From Arthrobacter sp. B6 (GTDB lineage: Bacteria > Actinomycetota > Actinomycetes > Actinomycetales > Micrococcaceae): a stretch of 64,000 nucleotides of DNA. Positions 51,928 to 60,516 of this stretch are shown here, piece by piece. A program made the translations under genes and the position numbers. The notes beneath the pieces are model-generated. The model did no database searches, was not told where the DNA came from, and was given only the letters and a program-made list of their open reading frames with translations. Position 1 is the stretch's first letter, and each line of letters starts with the position of its first letter. Location: contig NZ_KV467169.1 in the NCBI RefSeq assembly GCF_001663775.1, forward strand, positions 160,703-224,702. Direction: 5' to 3'.

Positions 51928-53685
51928 TTACTTGTTCTCCTTGGCTGCGCTCTTGGAGGAGCCAGCGAGCTGCTCCTGCTTCTCCGCGAGTCGGCGTTCC
52001 GCGATGGTCATCCTGCGCTCCGCCTCTGCAGCGGCGCCGGCGTTCTTCGCCCGGACCACAGCGGGCTTCGACTCAGGGGTACGCAAGCGTCCGGCACCAC
52101 GGTACAGCGGCACAGCGCCGAGGCGCTCGGGGTCCAGCCCGGAGAACCGGTGGCCTTCACCAAAGAACTTCGTTCGTGCCAGCAGCCGCAGCGTGGGGTG
52201 CGTGAACATAAAGACGACGATGAGGTCGGCGATTGCCGTCAGGCCAAGGGTAAACGCGAAGCCGCGGACGTTGCCCACCGCGACGAAATACAGGACGAGG
52301 GCCGCGAGGAGGTTGACGGCCTTCGAAGCCAGCACCGTGCGCTTGGCCCGCTTCCAGCCGTTTTCGACGGCGGACACCAGCCCACGGCCTTCGCGCAGCT
52401 CGTCACGGATGCGTTCGAAGTAGACGATGAAGGAGTCCGCCGTCTGGCCGATCGCCACGATGAGGCCGGCGACGCCGGCCAGCGAGAGCCGGTAGTTTTC
52501 GGTCCAGCCGAGGATGGCGATGGCGAGGTAGGTCAGGGCACCCGCCACCACCAGGGAGGCAATTGTCACAAAGCCCAGGGCGCGGTACTGGAAGAGGGAA
52601 TACACCACCACCAGCAGCAGTCCAATGAGGCCTGCGAGGAGCCCCATGCGAAGCTGTTCGCCACCCAGGGTTGCGGAGATCTGCTGCTCACTCTGGATCT
52701 CGAAACTGATGGGCAGTGCGCCGAAGCGGAGCTGGTCGGAAAGCGCCTTGGCACTTTGTTCGGTGAAGCCGCCGGTGATCTGCGGGCGGCCGTCGGTGAT
52801 GACTGCAAGGGAACGCGGCGCCGAGATGACCTGATCGTCCAGCACGATGGCGAACTGTGCCTTGGGGTCGTTGCCTGTTTCGCCGCCGGCTGCCACGTAG
52901 AACTGGTTCAGGCGTTCGGTGACCTCTTTGAACTTGGCCGTGCCTTCGCCGTCGAACTGGATGTTGACGGCCCATTCATTGGTCACGGCGCCCTGGGCAC
53001 CCTGCTGGAGCTGGAAGGAGGAGGTGACAATGTTGCTGCCCTTGACCTCCACCGGCCCGAGGATGTACTTGATGGCCGGGGTGGTGGCAGTGGCAGGCTC
53101 GCAGGTCACCAGTGGCTTCGCAGGGTCAGAGCGCTCCTGCTGGTCCTGTGCAGGGTTGTCGCAGTCGAGGGTCTCGAACTTACGGTAGACCTCTGCTGTG
53201 ATCCAGTTGATGTCGCTGCTGTTGGCGGGCTCGGCGGTCGGCTTGGGCAGCTGGTCCTCGGGCGTCAGAGACTCCGTGGGCACGGCGGCGCCGGGACCGT
53301 TCAGGAGGACCGGGCGGAAGTTCATGTCGGCGGAGGCCTGAATGAGTGCCCTGGTTTCCGTGGATGGCGTGCCGGGAAGGCTGACCACTACGTTGCGGCC
53401 CGACTGGGTGCTGATTTCCGCTTCGGCAACGCCCGAGCCGTCAACACGCTGGCGGATGATCGCCACCGCCTGGTTGAGCTGCTCCTCGTTGATGTCCGAA
53501 CCGCCCTCAACCTTGGGCGCCAGGATCATCTGGGTGCCGCCTTCGAGGTCCAGCGCCAGCTTGGGTGCCCAGCTCGCCTGCCCGGACATGGTGCCGCCGG
53601 CCAGGACGGCGGTCAGCACGGCGAGGATTACGCCGAGCCAGACCAGCACCCTGAGTGCTGAGTTCTTCGGGCCAGTTCGTGCCAT
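51928..53685 (-). CDS. secD: Protein translocase subunit SecD
   Basis: A 585-residue partner of SecF. The first helix (LVWLGVILAVLTAVLAGG) is followed by LALDLEGGTQMILAP and a periplasm-side P1 domain of about 300 residues. The RND domain contains LLVVVYSLFQYRALGFVTIASLV, AGVAGLIVAIGQTADSFIVYFERIRDE and FTLGLTAIADLIVVFMFTHP. The C-terminal tail is charged. ATG start with only a weak GAAAG site; a hairpin lies in the 116-base gap behind yajC. Confidence 0.97.
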   Translation of the reverse strand: MARTGPKNSALRVLVWLGVILAVLTAVLAGGTMSGQASWAPKLALDLEGGTQMILAPKVEGGSDINEEQLNQAVAIIRQRVDGSGVAEAEISTQSGRNVVVSLPGTPSTETRALIQASADMNFRPVLLNGPGAAVPTESLTPEDQLPKPTAEPANSSDINWITAEVYRKFETLDCDNPAQDQQERSDPAKPLVTCEPATATTPAIKYILGPVEVKGSNIVTSSFQLQQGAQGAVTNEWAVNIQFDGEGTAKFKEVTERLNQFYVAAGGETGNDPKAQFAIVLDDQVISAPRSLAVITDGRPQITGGFTEQSAKALSDQLRFGALPISFEIQSEQQISATLGGEQLRMGLLAGLIGLLLVVVYSLFQYRALGFVTIASLVVAGALTYLAIAILGWTENYRLSLAGVAGLIVAIGQTADSFIVYFERIRDELREGRGLVSAVENGWKRAKRTVLASKAVNLLAALVLYFVAVGNVRGFAFTLGLTAIADLIVVFMFTHPTLRLLARTKFFGEGHRFSGLDPERLGAVPLYRGAGRLRTPESKPAVVRAKNAGAAAEAERRMTIAERRLAEKQEQLAGSSKSAAKENK

Positions 53686-53715
53686 TGTCGATCTTTCTTT
53701 TATTTACTTCAGGAA

Positions 53716-53748
53716 CCGCCGGTGCGGGCCTGCGGCTCCCGCCGGCGG
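53716..53748 (-). terminator. Hairpin between yajC and secD
   Basis: CCGCCGGTGCGGG (53716-53728) and CCCGCCGGCGG (53738-53748) pair with a short internal bulge. There is no T-run and secD follows, so it may be an attenuator or an mRNA-processing or stability element rather than a terminator. Confidence 0.45.
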
Positions 53749-53801
53749 TGCTCCGCAGCCGTAGAGGTCTTGTAAGGCCTGACGCAGTGCGCCTGCAGGG
53801 C

Positions 53802-54221
53802 CTAGCTGTCCTTCTTGCCCTCGTCGTTGAGGCGCTTCAGTGTCTCATCCGGGGTCTCGGGTGCCGCGGCGGGAGTGCCGGGAGTTCCGGCATCGTGGAT
53901 CGTCAGCGAGGACGCGTCGTCGGGGACAACCGTAGGCTCTTCCTCTTCTTCCACAGCAGCCGCCGGCTCCACGATCTTGGTGACTGCCTGGCGGTGAACG
54001 GTCGCAAGGTTGCCGGGAGAGAGCTCCAGCACCACTTTGTTTTCTTCATCGTCCATGGAAACAATCCGGCCAAAAAGGCCGAAGCTCGTCATGACCTCAA
54101 CCCCGGGCGCGAACTGGGACTGCAGCGTTGCTTGCTGCTCTTTGGTCTTCTTGTTGCGGCGGAACATCATAAAGATAAAAATTCCGAGCATGGCGAACAA
54201 GACGATGTTCATGGGATCCAC
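53802..54221 (-). CDS. yajC: Preprotein translocase subunit YajC
   Basis: About 139 residues. One N-terminal membrane helix (NIVLFAMLGIFIFMMF), then FRRNKKTKEQQATLQSQFAPGVEVMTSFGLFGRIVS, the conserved YajC soluble domain, and an acidic, proline-rich C-terminus of about 60 residues that is longer than in E. coli. It associates with SecDF. I took GTG 54221 (GGAAA seven bases upstream); ATG 54212, three codons further in, overlaps an upstream ORF stop (ATGA) and is equally possible. Confidence 0.92.
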   Translation of the reverse strand: MDPMNIVLFAMLGIFIFMMFRRNKKTKEQQATLQSQFAPGVEVMTSFGLFGRIVSMDDEENKVVLELSPGNLATVHRQAVTKIVEPAAAVEEEEEPTVVPDDASSLTIHDAGTPGTPAAAPETPDETLKRLNDEGKKDS

Positions 54222-54367
54222 AGGGATGTTTCCGATCTGTACTGGCGTATTGGTGTAAGGCGCCGTCCGCTTTGAACCGGGTGGCCGGGCGGCGAACCGC
54301 CTGCCATCCACCGGCGGCTGCTGGAGCCGCCTGCGGGAACAAAGAACCCGAACGTGCCGAGCGTCAT
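54209..54367 (-). CDS. Possible 52-codon upstream ORF of yajC
   Basis: An ATG at 54367 opens a 52-codon frame that ends in a TGA overlapping the yajC ATG at 54212 (ATGA). The peptide starts MTLGTFGFFVPAGG and is otherwise basic and Gly/Pro-rich. There is no Shine-Dalgarno sequence, and a TAGACT box (54377-54372) lies only four bases upstream. It may be a leader peptide coupled to yajC or chance. It lacks the RAPP-like arrest motif reported for some leaders next to secDF. Confidence 0.2.
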   Translation of the reverse strand: MTLGTFGFFVPAGGSSSRRWMAGGSPPGHPVQSGRRLTPIRQYRSETSLWIP

Positions 54368-54401
54368 AACCAGTCTAAAGGGAAAAGCTGAAAGGACGTC
54401 G

Positions 54402-55490
54402 CTATTGACCCTTGGGCGCCCAGTCGACGGCTGTTTCGTCGCCTTCGCTGTCTGTTTCGAAGAGGTCCAGCGGTTCCTGGCTGAACACACCGGATGGGAT
54501 GGCATAGCCGAGGTGCGTCCAGGCCGGGGCCATGGCGATGCGGCCCCTCGGCGTCCGGCCGAGGAGTCCTTCACGGACGAGGAACGGCTCCGCCACGGTT
54601 TCCACGGTCTCGGTCTCCTCCCCCACCGCAATGGCCAGGGTGGACAGCCCCACGGGCCCGCCGCCGAACTTAGTGATGAGCGCTTCAAGAACGGCGCGGT
54701 CGAGCCTGTCCAGGCCCCTCTTGTCCACTTCGTACATGTCCAGCGCAGCGGACGCGGCGCGGGCATCGATCTGCTCGATCCCGTGGACCAGGGCCCAGTC
54801 GCGCACCCGGCGGAGGAGGCGGTTGGCAATTCGTGGTGTGCCCCGCGACCGTCCGGCGATTTCGCTGAAGCCGGCAGAGTTGACCTTCAAGTCCAATAAT
54901 CCGGCGGAGCGCCTCAGGACCAGTTCCAGTTCCGGCACCGAATAGAACTCGAGGTGCCCGGTGAACCCAAACCTGTCGCGCAGCGGACCGGGCAGCAGCC
55001 CGGCCCGCGTGGTCGCACCCACCAGTGTGAAAGGAGGCAGATCCAGCGGAATCGCTGTGGCACCGGCGCCCTTGCCCACCACAATGTCCACGCGGAAGTC
55101 CTCCATGGCCATGTACAGCATTTCCTCGGCCGGCCGAGACATCCGGTGGATCTCGTCCAGGAAGAGGACTTCCCCTTCGGAGAGGGAGGACAGGATGGCT
55201 GCCAGGTCACCGGCGTGCTGGATGGCCGGACCGCTGCTGATGCGCAGGGGGGCATTCATTTCGGCTGCCACAATCATGGCCAGCGTGGTTTTGCCCAGGC
55301 CGGGAGGCCCCGAAAACAGCACATGGTCCGCACTGCGGCCGCGCATCCGGGAGGCCTGCAGCACCAGGGAGAGTTGCTTCCGGACGCGGTGCTGGCCGAC
55401 GAAGTCATCCAGGTTTTTGGGCCGGAGGGCAGCTTCAATGGCCCGGTCTTCGGGCTCCTCCACAGCGGCAACTACCGACGCGTCAGCCAC
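54402..55490 (-). CDS. ruvB: Holliday junction branch migration helicase RuvB
   Basis: A 362-residue AAA+ motor that drives branch migration with RuvA. Walker A is [13 protein letters not shown] (59-71), Walker B LFLDEIHR, and sensor 1 [11 protein letters not shown]. The C-terminal winged helix has [17 protein letters not shown]. The GTG start lies inside the end of ruvA (eight-base overlap). The C-terminus is slightly extended by an acidic tail ([17 protein letters not shown]). Confidence 0.97.
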   Translation of the reverse strand: MADASVVAAVEEPEDRAIEAALRPKNLDDFVGQHRVRKQLSLVLQASRMRGRSADHVLFSGPPGLGKTTLAMIVAAEMNAPLRISSGPAIQHAGDLAAILSSLSEGEVLFLDEIHRMSRPAEEMLYMAMEDFRVDIVVGKGAGATAIPLDLPPFTLVGATTRAGLLPGPLRDRFGFTGHLEFYSVPELELVLRRSAGLLDLKVNSAGFSEIAGRSRGTPRIANRLLRRVRDWALVHGIEQIDARAASAALDMYEVDKRGLDRLDRAVLEALITKFGGGPVGLSTLAIAVGEETETVETVAEPFLVREGLLGRTPRGRIAMAPAWTHLGYAIPSGVFSQEPLDLFETDSEGDETAVDWAPKGQ

Positions 55491-56127
55491 GGCTGCCTAA
55501 GCGGTTGCCGGCCCGCGCGCCGTCCTGGCCCAGCCAGCGGAGCGTCGTCCGCAGGATTTCGGCCACATTGCCCCGGAAGGAGACCTCGGGGTCGTCTGCC
55601 AAGGCCTTGTCAATGCTCGACGTGGCGTCCTTTTCCGACCAGCCGAGGCTGGTCATCGCAGCCACCACTTGCGGTTTCCAGGCGGCCTCGGCCGGAGTGG
55701 ACACGCTGGCGGCGCCTGCCGTTCCGTGCGGCACCAGCTTGCCCGCAAGCTCCAGCACGATCCGGCCGGCAACTTTGGGGCCGATGCCGGGCACTTTGGT
55801 GAATGTTTTGCTGTCTCCGGTGTGGGCGGCGACCCGGATGGCTTCAGGTTCGTGCACGGCCAGGACGGCCAGCGCCAGGCGGGGGCCTACCCCGCTGACG
55901 CTGAGCAGGACGTCGAAGACTTCGCGTTCGTCGTCGGAATTGAATCCGAACAGGGTCAGCGAGTCCTCGCGGACGATCAGCGAGGTGAACAGTTTGCCCT
56001 CCTCCCCCGTCCGGAGGCGGCTGAGGGTCTGGGGCGTGGCATTAACGCTCATTCCCGCACCGTTGAGGTCGATCACGGCCGTGGAAAGGCCAACGTGGGC
56101 TACGGTTCCGCGGAGGAAACTGATCAA
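55483..56127 (-). CDS. ruvA: Holliday junction-binding protein RuvA
   Basis: A 214-residue tetrameric protein that binds four-way junctions and loads RuvB. The N-terminal OB domain starts [25 protein letters not shown], the two helix-hairpin-helix motifs are [13 protein letters not shown] and [16 protein letters not shown], and the C-terminal RuvB-binding domain ends near [29 protein letters not shown] start with AGGAG seven bases upstream. Confidence 0.96.
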   Translation of the reverse strand: MISFLRGTVAHVGLSTAVIDLNGAGMSVNATPQTLSRLRTGEEGKLFTSLIVREDSLTLFGFNSDDEREVFDVLLSVSGVGPRLALAVLAVHEPEAIRVAAHTGDSKTFTKVPGIGPKVAGRIVLELAGKLVPHGTAGAASVSTPAEAAWKPQVVAAMTSLGWSEKDATSSIDKALADDPEVSFRGNVAEILRTTLRWLGQDGARAGNRLGSRG

Positions 56128-56216
56128 GGCCGGGCTCCTGGTGTACTGCCGGGCTCCTGGTGCAGGACCGGCTATCCGAACATATCTACGAATACCCTAG
56201 CAAGGTGCCGGGACAA

Positions 56217-56795
56217 TCACCGTGCGCGGCGCGCCTTCGCTTCCGCTTCAGCCCAGGCGCGCTGCGCCGGCGTAAGTGACAGGCTGCCGGGCCCGGTGGT
56301 GGCTACCGCGGCCCCACTGCCTGCCCGCCACGCGTGGGTGATGGCCAGTGCCAGCGCATCGGCAGCGTCGGCGGGGCGCGGTGGCGCGTCAAGCCGGAGG
56401 ATCTTCGTGACCAGCTTGGTCACGGCTTCCTTGTTCGAGTTGCCGCTGCCGGTGACGGCAGCCTTAACCTCCGACGGCGTGTGCAGCGCCACCGGGATGC
56501 CCCGCCTGGCGGCGGCAGCGATCACCACGCCAGATGCCTGCGCCACGCCCATCACCGTGCTGACATTCAGCTGGGAAAAAACGCGTTCGACGGCGAGGAC
56601 GTGCGGTTCGTAGCGGTCCAGCCAATCGTCGATTGCGAGGGCGATAACCAAAAGCCGCTGGTCCAGGGTTTCGTCCGGGGACGTGCCCACTACTCCGACG
56701 CCAACCATCGTTGCCCGCCGGTTCCGCTCGACGTCCACTACGCCGATGCCGCAGCGGGTGAGGCCTGGATCAACGCCCAACACGCGAAGCGTCAC
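56217..56795 (-). CDS. ruvC: Holliday junction resolvase RuvC
   Basis: A 192-residue endonuclease that resolves recombination intermediates. All four catalytic acids are visible: D9 in [12 protein letters not shown]70 in AVERVF, and D143/D146 in [16 protein letters not shown]. The C-terminus has a lysine/arginine/alanine tail. GTG start with an unusual spacing: a Shine-Dalgarno-like CAGG abuts the start codon. It lies between yebC and ruvA on the minus strand, the usual order. Confidence 0.97.
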   Translation of the reverse strand: MTLRVLGVDPGLTRCGIGVVDVERNRRATMVGVGVVGTSPDETLDQRLLVIALAIDDWLDRYEPHVLAVERVFSQLNVSTVMGVAQASGVVIAAAARRGIPVALHTPSEVKAAVTGSGNSNKEAVTKLVTKILRLDAPPRPADAADALALAITHAWRAGSGAAVATTGPGSLSLTPAQRAWAEAEAKARRAR

Positions 56796-56830
56796 CCTGA
56801 GACAACCGCCCTAGGACGCAAGGCGGAAGG

Positions 56831-57586
56831 TCACTCGGATTCCAGGGCGGCCTGGACTTCGTCGCTGAGGTCGGCGTTACTGTAGACGTTCTGGACGTCG
56901 TCGAGGTCTTCCAGGGCGTCAACGAGCTTCATGAACTTCTTGGCAGCCTCCAGATCGAGGGGTACCTCCATGGACGGAACGAACTCAGCCTCGTCGGTGT
57001 CGTATTCGATTCCGGCGTCCTTCAGGGCATCGCGGACGGCCTGGAGGTCCTTGGGATCCGAGTGGATCTCGAATGTATCGCCGTTGTCCTTGACCTCCTC
57101 GGCGCCGGCGTCGAGGACTGCCATCAGCACGTCGTCCTCGGTGAGGTCCTTCTTGGGCAGGGACACCACGCCCTTGCGGCTGAAGAGGTAGCTGACGGAG
57201 CCGGGATCGGCGATGGTGCCGCCGTTGCGGGAGATGGCAAGGCGGACTTCGGAGGCCGCACGGTTCTTGTTGTCTGTGAGGCACTCAATAAGCAGGGCCG
57301 AGCCCTGCGGGCCGCGGCACTCGTACATGATCTCGGTGTAGTCGACCACTTCACCGGTCAGGCCAGCTCCGCGCTTGATGGCGCGGTCGATGTTGTCCGC
57401 GGGAACGGAGGTCTTCTTGGCCTTGGTGACAGCAAGTTCGAGGCTCGGATTGCCAGCGAGGTCCGGACCGCCCATGCGGGCAGCAACTTCGATGTTCTTG
57501 ATCAGCTTGGCGAACGATTTTGCACGGCGGCTGTCGAGGATGGCCTTCTTGTGCTTGGTCGTTGCCCATTTGGAGTGGCCTGACAT
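56831..57586 (-). CDS. YebC/PmpR-family DNA- or ribosome-associated regulator
   Basis: A 251-residue member of the YebC family. The N-terminus [36 protein letters not shown] is the family signature, followed by [15 protein letters not shown] and the acidic C-terminal domains ([17 protein letters not shown]). Members are annotated as transcription regulators; recent work links some to translation of proline-rich sequences. The ATG has GGAG upstream that lies in the end of pdxT, four bases away. Confidence 0.95.
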   Translation of the reverse strand: MSGHSKWATTKHKKAILDSRRAKSFAKLIKNIEVAARMGGPDLAGNPSLELAVTKAKKTSVPADNIDRAIKRGAGLTGEVVDYTEIMYECRGPQGSALLIECLTDNKNRAASEVRLAISRNGGTIADPGSVSYLFSRKGVVSLPKKDLTEDDVLMAVLDAGAEEVKDNGDTFEIHSDPKDLQAVRDALKDAGIEYDTDEAEFVPSMEVPLDLEAAKKFMKLVDALEDLDDVQNVYSNADLSDEVQAALESE

Positions 57587-57589
57587 GCT

Positions 57590-58300
57590 TTACGCTTCTC
57601 CTCTGATCATGCGGATAAAAAGTTCGTGTACGCGTTTCTCCCCAGTCACTTCCGGGTGGAAGGAGGTGGCCAGCAGTTGGCCTGAACGCACTGCAACAAT
57701 TCTAGCCGTCCCCGGCAGGCTTGCCGCGTGGGACGCGTGTTCAGGGTCTGCAGGCTCCACCTGGGCCAGGACCTCGACGCCTGCACCGGCGCGTTCCACC
57801 CAGGGGCCGCGGATAAACACGGCGTGCACCGGGGCCACACCGGATTCCGTGGCGCTGAATTCCAGGCCCTTGAAGTCCAGGTCCGTTTCGAACGATTCGC
57901 GCTGGCGGCCGAAGGCGTTGCGCCGCACCGTGATGTCCAGTCCACCAAAGGTCTGCTGCGGATTGCCGGCCAGGTCGGTGGCCGGGTCCGCGATGTCGTC
58001 GGCCAGCAGGATCATGCCGGCACAGGAGCCGTAGACCGGGAGGCCCTCGCGGATGCGGTCCTTCAACGGCTCTGCCATCTCAAAGGCCCGGGCCAGCTTA
58101 TCGATGGCAGTGGATTCGCCGCCGGGAATGATGAGTCCGTCCAGGCCGTCCAGTTCCTTGGGGCGGCGGATTCCGACACCGGCGGCACCGGCGGCCTCCA
58201 CGGCCTTCAGGTGCTCGCGGAAATCGCCCTGGAGTGCCAGGACGCCGATCCGCAGGCCCGAGCCCGCGCGTGCTGAAGCGTCCGAAAGGGGAGTTGTCAT
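57590..58300 (-). CDS. pdxT: Pyridoxal 5'-phosphate synthase glutaminase subunit
   Basis: A 236-residue class I amidotransferase that feeds ammonia to the PLP synthase PdxS. The catalytic cysteine is C93 in YGSCAGMI, the His-Glu pair is in SFHPEV, and GGES (60-63) is the oxyanion-strand motif. ATG 58300 is preferred; an upstream ATG at 58357 adds 19 unconserved residues. The usual partner gene pdxS is not beside it: the upstream neighbour is the divergent murT. PdxS must be encoded elsewhere for this enzyme to work. Confidence 0.94.
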   Translation of the reverse strand: MTTPLSDASARAGSGLRIGVLALQGDFREHLKAVEAAGAAGVGIRRPKELDGLDGLIIPGGESTAIDKLARAFEMAEPLKDRIREGLPVYGSCAGMILLADDIADPATDLAGNPQQTFGGLDITVRRNAFGRQRESFETDLDFKGLEFSATESGVAPVHAVFIRGPWVERAGAGVEVLAQVEPADPEHASHAASLPGTARIVAVRSGQLLATSFHPEVTGEKRVHELFIRMIRGEA

Positions 58301-58378
58301 CCATTCAGCATAAGGTGCGGACGGCCAGCGCTGGCGCCGGAAGCCCTTCCCGGGCACGGTTCTATGCCGTTACTGGGA

Positions 58379-58384
58379 TATATT
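58379..58384 (+). promoter_or_regulatory. -10 box of probable leaderless murT transcript
   Basis: TATATT ends seven bases before the murT ATG (58392), preceded by TGGGA. No ribosome-binding site is present between the box and the start codon. The -35 region is weak. Confidence 0.5.
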
Positions 58385-58391
58385 ACAGAGC

Positions 58392-59684
58392 ATGCTTTAC
58401 ATCAGTGTTCCGCTCGGCAAGCTCGTCCGCCGGGTGTCCCGGCTCAGGGGTGGTGGGTCCGCCCTGCCCGGGCTGGTGGTCGAGAAAATCGATCCGGGCT
58501 TTATGCAGCGGACACTGGCCACGCTCCCCCATGGTGTGGCCGTGGTGAGCGGAACCAACGGCAAAACCACCACTACCAAGATGGTGGTGGAACTCCTGGA
58601 AAGCCAGGGCCTGAAGGTCTTCACCAACCGCACCGGCAGCAACTTCACCCGTGGGGTGGCCGCCTCCCTGCTGGGCGAGGTGGACTGGCGTGGCAGGCTC
58701 ACGGCAGACGTCGCAGTCCTGGAGTTGGACGAAGCGCACGCCGTGCACTTCGTGAACCAGGTGGCGCCCCGGTACAGCCTCCTGCTCAACGTCCTGCGGG
58801 ACCAGCTGGACCGCTTCGGCGAGATCGACAAAACGGCACAGCTCCTGCAGCAAATCGCCGCCAAGACCACTGGGACGGTGGTCCTCAACCGCGAGGACCC
58901 CCGGGTGGCCCGGATCGCGGACACACTGAGCGGCCAGGACGTTCAGTACTTCGGCCTCGACGAGTCCCTGCTCAGCACTTTCCCCAACGACGATGACATG
59001 CGGGCAGCGCCCGGCAGTCCCGCCCCTGCCGCCCTCCCCCAAAAGCCGCCGGCCGACGTCGTCCTGCGGAAAGTGGGGCCCGACACTGCCGATTTTGAGT
59101 ACGACGGCGTCACGGTCACCACGACGATGAAGCTCCGCGGCGTCTACAACATCTTTAACGCAGCAGCGGCGCTGGTGCTCGCCCGCAGTATCTGCGGTGG
59201 CGGCGCGGCGACGGCCGACCACAGCACGCTGCTCACCGCGCTGTCCCAGGTGGCTCCGGCGTTCGGCCGCGGTGAAAGCCTGACCGTGGACGGCCAGCCC
59301 CTGGACCTGGTGCTGGTTAAGAACCCCAGCGGTTTCCGGCTGGGACTGAAGTCCTTCCCCGCCGGCGGCTACGCCACCATGATCGCCATAAACGACAACT
59401 ACGCCGACGGCCGTGACATGTCGTGGCTCTGGGATGTGGAATTCGATTCGCTGCGCCACAGCGGCGTGGATCAGCTGACAGGATCCCGGGCCTACGACAT
59501 GGCGCTGCGGCTGCAGTATGACGACGTCCGCGTCGGCTCGGTCCAGCCGGACATCACGCCCGCCCTCTCGGCGTTCATCCGCGAGGCCAAGGACAAGCCG
59601 AAGAGGATCTTCTGCACGTACACAGCCATGCTGGCCATCCGCCGGGAGCTCTCCAAAATCACTACAGTCGAGGTCGTCTCATGA
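58392..59684 (+). CDS. murT: Lipid II isoglutaminyl synthase, Mur-ligase subunit MurT
   Basis: A 430-residue Mur-ligase relative that, with GatD, amidates D-glutamate of lipid II. The ATP loop is VVSGTNGKTTTTKM (51-64); LNVLRDQLDRFGEID and the C-terminal DUF1727 domain (LVLVKNPSGFRLGL, AINDNYADGRDMSWLWDVEFD) identify MurT. The Cys4 zinc ribbon described in Staphylococcus aureus MurT is absent: residues 190-225 are a Pro/Ala-rich linker with no cysteine. It probably starts a leaderless mRNA and overlaps gatD by four bases (ATGA). Confidence 0.93.
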   Translation: MLYISVPLGKLVRRVSRLRGGGSALPGLVVEKIDPGFMQRTLATLPHGVAVVSGTNGKTTTTKMVVELLESQGLKVFTNRTGSNFTRGVAASLLGEVDWRGRLTADVAVLELDEAHAVHFVNQVAPRYSLLLNVLRDQLDRFGEIDKTAQLLQQIAAKTTGTVVLNREDPRVARIADTLSGQDVQYFGLDESLLSTFPNDDDMRAAPGSPAPAALPQKPPADVVLRKVGPDTADFEYDGVTVTTTMKLRGVYNIFNAAAALVLARSICGGGAATADHSTLLTALSQVAPAFGRGESLTVDGQPLDLVLVKNPSGFRLGLKSFPAGGYATMIAINDNYADGRDMSWLWDVEFDSLRHSGVDQLTGSRAYDMALRLQYDDVRVGSVQPDITPALSAFIREAKDKPKRIFCTYTAMLAIRRELSKITTVEVVS

Positions 59685-60457
59685 GCCCGGACACGCAGAA
59701 CCCACAGGACAAACAGGGCCAGCAGGACACGCAGGGAAGCAAGGGCACCATCCGCGTCGTCCAGCTCTATCCGCGGGACATGAACATCTACGGCGACTGG
59801 GGCAATGCCTTGGTCCTCAAGCAGCGGATCAGCTGGCACGGGTACTCCCCTGAGCTGCTTGAGTACAACGTCGGCGACGATTTCCCGACAGACGTGGACG
59901 TGATTCTGGGTGGCGGCGGGCAGGACAGCGGTCAGCTGATTATCCAGGATGACCTTCAGCAGCGGGCCGGTGTCCTCACCGAACTGGCGGAGGACGGTGC
60001 TCCGATGCTGCTCATCTGCGGGCTGTACCAGCTGTTTGGAAAGTTCTTCAAGACGCGCTCGGGCCCGGTCATTCCAGGCATTGGCGTGCTGGACGTGGAA
60101 ACCCACGGCACCAACGAACGCCTGATCGGAAACGTCAAGGTTGCAACTGCCGAGTTCGGTGACGTCCTCGGGTACGAGAACCATAGCGGGCAGACCACAC
60201 TGGGCAGCGGTGTCCGCCCGTTGGGAACGGTAGCCAAGGGAACCGGCAACAACAGCCGCGACGGCCACGAGGGTGCCCGCTACAAGAACATCGTGGCGAG
60301 CTACCTGCACGGATCGCTGCTGCCCAAGAACCCTGCCATCGCCGACTTCCTCATCCGGACCGCTGCGGAACGCAAGTTCGGGGCATTTGTCGCCGGCAGC
60401 CCGGACGACCGCTACGCCGTGCTGGCCCGGGAACACGCCGCGCGGCGTCCGCGCTGA
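59681..60457 (+). CDS. gatD: Lipid II isoglutaminyl synthase, glutaminase subunit GatD
   Basis: A 258-residue class I amidotransferase-like subunit (CobB/CobQ type) that supplies ammonia to MurT. The nucleophile cysteine is C113 in LLICGLYQLFG, and the catalytic histidine is H210 in SYLHGSLLP. The first 20 residues are a Gln/Asp-rich extension (NPQDKQGQQDTQG). The ATG overlaps the murT stop (ATGA). The stop codon lies in the first unit of a 14-base tandem repeat. Confidence 0.94.
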   Translation: MSPDTQNPQDKQGQQDTQGSKGTIRVVQLYPRDMNIYGDWGNALVLKQRISWHGYSPELLEYNVGDDFPTDVDVILGGGGQDSGQLIIQDDLQQRAGVLTELAEDGAPMLLICGLYQLFGKFFKTRSGPVIPGIGVLDVETHGTNERLIGNVKVATAEFGDVLGYENHSGQTTLGSGVRPLGTVAKGTGNNSRDGHEGARYKNIVASYLHGSLLPKNPAIADFLIRTAAERKFGAFVAGSPDDRYAVLAREHAARRPR

Positions 60458-60506
60458 GCGACACGCGCTGAGCGATAGGCGCTGAGTAGTAAGCGCTGAG
60501 CCCGGC
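60451..60506 (+). repeat. Four-copy 14-base tandem repeat at the gatD stop
   Basis: GCGCTGAG recurs at 60451, 60465, 60479 and 60493, a strict 14-base period with diverging tails (CGACAC, CGATAG, TAGTAA, CCCGGC). The gatD stop TGA is in copy one. Because 14 is not a multiple of three, the TGA triplets fall in all three frames. Confidence 0.88.
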
Positions 60507-60516
60507 CGGCGAGGGG

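Noticed and set aside
52150..53661. 503-codon plus-strand open frame opposite secD
   Set aside because: Antisense shadow; composition is His/Gly/Asp-rich, as expected from reversed membrane-protein codons.
54368..54829. Longer form of the yajC upstream ORF reaching into ruvB
   Set aside because: The part above 54402 is a shadow frame of ruvB; only the 52-codon part after it could be independent.
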